DNA of 64,000 nucleotides, taken from the NCBI GenBank assembly GCA_947480335.1, contig CANKCB010000002.1, positions 156,976 to 220,975 of the forward strand. The letters run 5' to 3'. Both the position numbers and the translations under genes were made by a program. Origin of the DNA: Gammaproteobacteria bacterium (GTDB lineage: Bacteria > Pseudomonadota > Gammaproteobacteria > Eutrophobiales > Eutrophobiaceae). This document shows positions 59,612 through 64,000 of this stretch, piece by piece. A model generated the notes under the pieces. The model did no database searches, was not told the origin of the DNA, and was given only the letters and a program-made list of their open reading frames with translations. Numbering within the stretch: the stretch's first letter is position 1; each line of letters starts with the position of its first letter.

Positions 59612-60790
59612 ATGAACAGCAACTGGATAATCCTGCTGTTATTTTTGTTACCGGTTGCGGCCATATCTGGCTGGATGGCCGCCAGGTCCAGTTATAGCGG
59701 TAGTGGTAAGGGGAGACATCGCCAGCTGCCGCCGGAGTATTTCAAGGGTTTGAATTATGTCCTTAATGAACAGCCTGACAAGGCCATTGAAATATTCGTC
59801 AAGATGCTGGAAGTGGACAGTGAAACAATTGAAACCCATCTGGCGTTAGGAAGTCTGTTCAGGCGCAGGGGGGAAGTTGATCGTGCGATACGAATACATC
59901 AGAATCTGATAGCCAGACCTACGCTTGATACAGAATACAAAACCCAGGCTTTGCTCGAACTTGGGCTGGATTATATGAAACTGGGAATACTTGATCGAGC
60001 GGAAGGTCTATTTTCAGAATTGGTAGCAGCTGATAGTACCTCTGTACAGGCCTATACGCATTTGCTTGATATTTATCAGCAAGAACGTGACTGGGACAAG
60101 GCAATTGCCACAGCACGTAAACTGGAGTCAATTTCCAGCCGCGATTTACATCCGGTAATGGCACAGTATTATTGTGAGCTCGCTGATTTTGAGTTAAATG
60201 CTCATAATAACTCGAATGCCATATCACACCTGAAGCGAGCGCTCAATCTCGATCCTAAATGTGTTCATGCCAGCCTGATGGAAGCTGAGCTGGCAATGAA
60301 GGCGTCGGATTATCAAGATGCGATCATGGCTTGTCGGCGAATTGAAAAACAGGATCCTGAATACCTGCCGGAAGTTGTCACCTGGATGCATGACTGTTAT
60401 GCCAACCTCAAGACTCCGGAAAAATACCGTGAGTATCTGACTGAAATACTGGGAAGTTATGGCGGGATTACACCGTTATTATGTCTGACAGACGAAATAG
60501 CCGAGGCAGAGGGTGAAGAGGCCGCTATCCGTTTTTTGTCAGATGAATTGCATAAACGACCGACAGTGAGAGGTGTGGATCATCTGATTAAATACGCCAT
60601 ACTTAGAACTGAAGGCGGCTTGCATGAAAACCTGTCAACAATCAAGGAGCTGACCACACGCTTGCTCGAAGATCGTTCTGTCTATAAATGTCGAGTTTGT
60701 GGTTTCGGTGCCAGAAAACTTCACTGGCAGTGTCCTGGGTGCAAGAACTGGAATTCTGTCAAACCGGTACAGGGAGTGCATGGTGAATAA
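59612..60790 (+). CDS. lapB: Lipopolysaccharide assembly protein B (LapB/YciM)
   Basis: LapB regulates LpxC degradation by FtsH and thereby LPS amounts. The 392 residues have one N-terminal membrane anchor (about 4-21), a set of tetratricopeptide repeats (about 40-340) beginning YFKGLNYVLNEQPDKAIEIF, and a C-terminal rubredoxin-type metal site with CRVCGF and CPGC (about 358-380). This is the complete E. coli architecture. The pyrF start lies within its last codons, an overlap of 11 bases. Confidence 0.95.
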   Translation: MNSNWIILLLFLLPVAAISGWMAARSSYSGSGKGRHRQLPPEYFKGLNYVLNEQPDKAIEIFVKMLEVDSETIETHLALGSLFRRRGEVDRAIRIHQNLIARPTLDTEYKTQALLELGLDYMKLGILDRAEGLFSELVAADSTSVQAYTHLLDIYQQERDWDKAIATARKLESISSRDLHPVMAQYYCELADFELNAHNNSNAISHLKRALNLDPKCVHASLMEAELAMKASDYQDAIMACRRIEKQDPEYLPEVVTWMHDCYANLKTPEKYREYLTEILGSYGGITPLLCLTDEIAEAEGEEAAIRFLSDELHKRPTVRGVDHLIKYAILRTEGGLHENLSTIKELTTRLLEDRSVYKCRVCGFGARKLHWQCPGCKNWNSVKPVQGVHGE

Positions 60791-61523
60791 CTCCAGAATC
60801 ATCGTTTCGCTGGACTATCCGGATCCGTTACAGGCAATGGAGCTAGCCAATAAACTCGATCCGGGATGCTGCAAGTTGAAAGTCGGCAAGGAACTGTTTA
60901 CCCGTAGCGGACCTGAATTTGTAAAAAAACTGGTTCATTCCGGTTTTCCCGTATTTCTGGATCTGAAATTTCATGATATCCCCAATACAGTTGCGGCCGC
61001 TTGCACAGCGGCAACCGAACTGGGCATCTGGATGCTGAATGTACATGCCTCTGGTGGAATGAAAATGATATCAGCCGCCCGTGAAGCAATTGATAAGGCC
61101 AGTCATAAGCCTTTGTTAATTGCCGTAACAGTCTTAACCAGTCTGGCAGACGATGATCTTGCTGTTGTGGGAGTAAACGGTAGTGTCAAACAACAAGTGC
61201 TCAGGCTGGCACGTATCAGCTCGGATTCCGGAGCAGATGGCGTAGTTTGTTCCGCGCAGGAAGTGGCAATGTTGCGTCAGGAGATAAGTCCTTCATTTTG
61301 TCTGGTTACCCCGGGTATTCGTCCTCGTGGTGCTGAGGCCAATGATCAAATCAGGATTGTAACCCCGTCTGATGCGATAGAGTCTGGTAGTGACTATCTG
61401 GTAATCGGGCGACCGATTACCCAGGCAAGAGAACCATTACAGGCATTATTGTCGATAGAACAGGAAGTGAATGCGGCGTTGTTAAAAGTCAGGAAGCCGG
61501 CCGCCGGGACACTGAACCCGTAA
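60780..61523 (+). CDS. pyrF: Orotidine 5'-phosphate decarboxylase
   Basis: PyrF makes UMP from OMP, the last step of de novo pyrimidine synthesis. The ATG at 60780 gives 247 residues (MVNNSRIIVSLDYP); a GTG at 60783 is equally close to AGGGAG. The catalytic Lys/Asp network is in LDLKFHDIPNTV (about 60-71), and VTPGIRP is in the phosphate-binding loop (about 179-185). The ORF is open further upstream inside lapB, but that part is the lapB reading in another frame. The order lapB-pyrF is conserved. Confidence 0.95.
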   Translation: MVNNSRIIVSLDYPDPLQAMELANKLDPGCCKLKVGKELFTRSGPEFVKKLVHSGFPVFLDLKFHDIPNTVAAACTAATELGIWMLNVHASGGMKMISAAREAIDKASHKPLLIAVTVLTSLADDDLAVVGVNGSVKQQVLRLARISSDSGADGVVCSAQEVAMLRQEISPSFCLVTPGIRPRGAEANDQIRIVTPSDAIESGSDYLVIGRPITQAREPLQALLSIEQEVNAALLKVRKPAAGTLNP

Positions 61524-61617
61524 TTAAAATCCAGTATTTGCGCATCGCTTTAGCTTGCCGACTATTAGTGTAACTCCAGGAATTATTTTATTTTTAGCAC
61601 AGAATGTAGAAAGTAAT

Positions 61618-64000
61618 TTGACTGATATTTACGAAAACACGGCCAAGCAGGAATCCCAATTTCCATTTTCTGACATAGCAGGCTACCTCAGTCCACTCAC
61701 ACCGGTGATCCCTGTCGTGCCTGGTGACAGTTGTCACTGGGGCCGTCTATACGGAAGTGCCAGGGGGCTTGCTATCCACAGTGCGGCGAAACTGATCAAT
61801 TCACCTTTGGTTGTCCTGACGGCAGATATCAAACGTACTGAAAGTTTGCTGGAAGAACTCAGGTTCTACAGTGAAGTTGATAATGAAATACCTCTGTTAT
61901 CTTTCCCGGATTGGGAGACATTACCCTATGATATTTTTTCTCCCTATCAGGATATTATTTCCGAGAGGCTGGCGACACTGACGAGGTTGTCTGGTCTGAA
62001 CAAGGGAATACTGGTTGTACCCGTGGCCACGGTGATGCACAGGCTAATGCCGGAAAAATATCTGCATGCAAGAAGCCTCAGTCTGGAATCCGGGCAAGGT
62101 ATCGATATTGAACTATTTCGGAATCGCCTGATACAGAATGGTTACCGGATGGTCTCCCAGGTGATAGAGCATGGTGATATAGCCATACGCGGATCCATCC
62201 TGGATATTTATCCAATGGGCTCACAACTACCATACAGGATAGATTTGCTGGATAAGGAAGTAGACAGTATTCGTGTATTTGATATTGAAACCCAGCGTTC
62301 GATTGAGAAAGTTACAAGACTTAGCGTATTGCCTGCACGTGAAGTCAGTCTGACGGAGGAAACGATCAGCCGCTTCAGGAGTGGGTGGCGCAGCCGCTTC
62401 CCCGGCAATCCTGCCACCTCCACGATATATCGTGATGTAACAGAAGGGATAGCTCCTGCCGGCATTGAATATTATTTGCCTTTATTTTATGAATCGACCA
62501 GTTGCCTGTTTGATTATTTACCAGCCACAGGATTGATTATATTGGATGAGGATGCGGAAAAGGCCGTTTCCGTATTCTGGAATGACATTCAGCATCGCTA
62601 TGAACAGGGCAGATACGACATTGAACGACCATTGCTGCCACCGGAACAGTTATTTTATTCACCGGCAGAATTTATCGGAATTGTAGAGTCACATGCGAGA
62701 ATTTATTGTGGCGGTTTGACGGTGCGCGAGAAGCAAAATGCCGTGAATTATGCAACACGTGCACCGTTGCATCTTCCGGTGGATATACGTTCCAGTGCAC
62801 CTTTGGGTATGTTGCAACGGTTCTTGGGAGAGTTTAAAGGCCGTGTGTTAGTGCTTGCTGAATCACCTGGCCGACGTGAAACCATTGCCGAGATGTTCAG
62901 AAATCATGGGTTGACCCCTCGTCATTTTAATAGCTGGGCAGATTTTCTGCAGGCTGATGCTGACTTTGGTCTGGCCGTTGCTCCCCTGCAAAATGGTGCC
63001 TGTATTGATCAGCCCGCTATTGCGATAATCAGTGAAAGTCAGTTGTTTGGTGAAAGGGTACAACAACAACGGTTACGTAAACGCAGAAAAAATGAATCCG
63101 ATGCGCTGGTCAAAAGTCTGGCAGAACTGACTATCGGCGCTCCGGTTGTACATGAGGATAATGGTGTCGGGCGTTATCTGGGGCTAATTACGCTTGAAGT
63201 AGGTGGGGTGTTGAACGAGTTTATCTGTCTGGAGTATGACAAGGGTGACAAACTCTATGTGCCGGTCTCCTCACTGGACTTGATCAGCCGGTATACCGGT
63301 GCTGACCCGGAGCATGCTCCCTTACACCGTCTAGGCAGTAATCAATGGCAGAAAGCCAGGGAACGTGCCAGCAAACGCGTAATCGATGTTGCTGCGGAGT
63401 TGCTTGAATTACATGCCAGACGTGCTGCCAGAACCGGAAACAGTTTCACTTTCGACGAGTCTGCCTATCTGTCCTTTATCCAGGGATTTCCATTTGAGGA
63501 GACTCCGGATCAGCTGGATGCAATCAATGCCGTACTCGCGGATATGCAACAGGCCAAACCGATGGACCGCCTGATCTGTGGTGATGCCGGATTTGGCAAG
63601 ACCGAAGTGGCCATGCGAGCAGCGTTTATTGCGGCCAATGCAAACAAACAAGTAGGCATACTGGTGCCGACAACCTTGCTTGCGCAACAACATTACGGGA
63701 ATTTCAAGGATCGTTTTGCAGATTGGCCCATACGTATCGAAGTATTGTCCAGATTTGTTGATAAGAAACAGCAGAATGAGGTGATACGCGATATTGCGGA
63801 TGGTAAGGTGGACATTGTGATCGGTACCCACCGACTGTTGCAGGATGATATCCGCTTTGCCAGACTGGGATTAATCATTATCGATGAAGAACATCGTTTT
63901 GGTGTCAGGCAGAAGGAAAAGTTCAAGGCAATCAGGGCTGAGATTGATGTGCTGACATTGACAGCAACGCCCATACCCAGAACCCTGAATATGGCCCTGT
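61618..64000 (+). CDS. mfd: Transcription-repair coupling factor Mfd (3' end outside window)
   Basis: Mfd removes stalled RNA polymerase at DNA lesions and recruits UvrA. About 794 residues are present and the gene runs off the right edge. The UvrB-like N-terminal region shows WETLPYDIFSPYQDIISERL, split at about 102-121, and GSILDIYPMGSQLPYR. The RNA polymerase-interacting region has YVPVSSLDLISRY. The helicase core has the Walker A GDAGFGKT (655-662) and the DEEH box (756-759). I use the TTG at 61618, in line with the E. coli start; a TTG at 61555 would add 21 residues. No ATG is available in this part of the frame. It follows pyrF by 94 bases. Confidence 0.94.
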   Translation, partial: MTDIYENTAKQESQFPFSDIAGYLSPLTPVIPVVPGDSCHWGRLYGSARGLAIHSAAKLINSPLVVLTADIKRTESLLEELRFYSEVDNEIPLLSFPDWETLPYDIFSPYQDIISERLATLTRLSGLNKGILVVPVATVMHRLMPEKYLHARSLSLESGQGIDIELFRNRLIQNGYRMVSQVIEHGDIAIRGSILDIYPMGSQLPYRIDLLDKEVDSIRVFDIETQRSIEKVTRLSVLPAREVSLTEETISRFRSGWRSRFPGNPATSTIYRDVTEGIAPAGIEYYLPLFYESTSCLFDYLPATGLIILDEDAEKAVSVFWNDIQHRYEQGRYDIERPLLPPEQLFYSPAEFIGIVESHARIYCGGLTVREKQNAVNYATRAPLHLPVDIRSSAPLGMLQRFLGEFKGRVLVLAESPGRRETIAEMFRNHGLTPRHFNSWADFLQADADFGLAVAPLQNGACIDQPAIAIISESQLFGERVQQQRLRKRRKNESDALVKSLAELTIGAPVVHEDNGVGRYLGLITLEVGGVLNEFICLEYDKGDKLYVPVSSLDLISRYTGADPEHAPLHRLGSNQWQKARERASKRVIDVAAELLELHARRAARTGNSFTFDESAYLSFIQGFPFEETPDQLDAINAVLADMQQAKPMDRLICGDAGFGKTEVAMRAAFIAANANKQVGILVPTTLLAQQHYGNFKDRFADWPIRIEVLSRFVDKKQQNEVIRDIADGKVDIVIGTHRLLQDDIRFARLGLIIIDEEHRFGVRQKEKFKAIRAEIDVLTLTATPIPRTLNMAL

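Overview
The window is a gene-dense, chromosomal stretch of a gammaproteobacterium with about 61 protein genes. I see no rRNA or tRNA genes, insertion sequences, phage genes or CRISPR arrays. The gammaproteobacterial signs are ZipA, the rpoE-rseA-rseB-mucD cluster, lepA-lepB-rnc-era-recO-pdxJ, the gyrA-serC-pheA-tyrA-aroA-cmk-rpsA-ihfB-lapA-lapB-pyrF run, an RNase E with a long C-terminal tail, and a zinc-free L32. An SMC-type condensin instead of MukB, the MTA deaminase/mtnA pair beside gyrA, and a PilZ gene behind holB argue against enterics and towards a Pseudomonas/Chromatiales/Thiotrichales-like lineage. Base composition looks close to half G+C. I cannot name the genus from this sequence.

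Layout. 1-703: cysZ (cut by the window edge) and queF on the minus strand. 906-7302: smc, zipA, ligA. 7325-8995: nadB (minus), back to back with the sigma-E envelope stress operon (9192-13165: rpoE, rseA, rseB, mucD/degP, a glutaredoxin-like gene), followed by lepA, lepB, a DUF4845 gene, rnc, era, recO, pdxJ and prfC (to 21125). 21174-23621: rne (minus), separated by a 372-bp shared regulatory region from rluC, a gph-like phosphatase and sppA. 26646-27233: a Maf/YceF pyrophosphatase (minus). 27335-37474: yceD, rpmF, plsX, fabH, fabD, fabG, acpP, fabF, mltG, tmk, holB, a PilZ gene and tatD. 37777-39867: a divergent trpB-trpA pair with its own upstream region. 39896-42899: the mlaFEDCB phospholipid transport operon (minus). 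43124-46464: an accessory-looking block with a beta-CASP metallo-hydrolase, a DedA protein and a Tat-exported PhoX-like protein. 46605-49070: MTA/SAH deaminase and mtnA, divergent. 49241-61523: gyrA through pyrF. 61618-64000: the 5' two thirds of mfd.

How the genes work together. The window covers chromosome maintenance (smc, ligA, gyrA, holB, recO, mfd, ihfB), cell division and wall/envelope (zipA, mltG, lapA-lapB, mla, sigma-E operon, lepB, sppA), nearly the whole type II fatty acid synthesis initiation and elongation set (plsX to fabF), RNA maturation and decay (rnc, rne, rluC), translation (lepA, era, prfC, rpsA, rpmF), and aromatic amino acid, serine, NAD, pyridoxal phosphate and pyrimidine synthesis.

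I found no convincing new defence or mobile system. The points most worth a second look are the unusual stand-alone trpB-trpA pair and the inverted repeat in front of it, a likely sigma-E promoter starting beside the nadB start codon, the Asn/Gln/Arg-rich tail of RNase E, the leader of acpP, and the MTA deaminase/mtnA pair. Several near-perfect hairpins lacking U-tracts close operons (21139-21166, 59191-59221).
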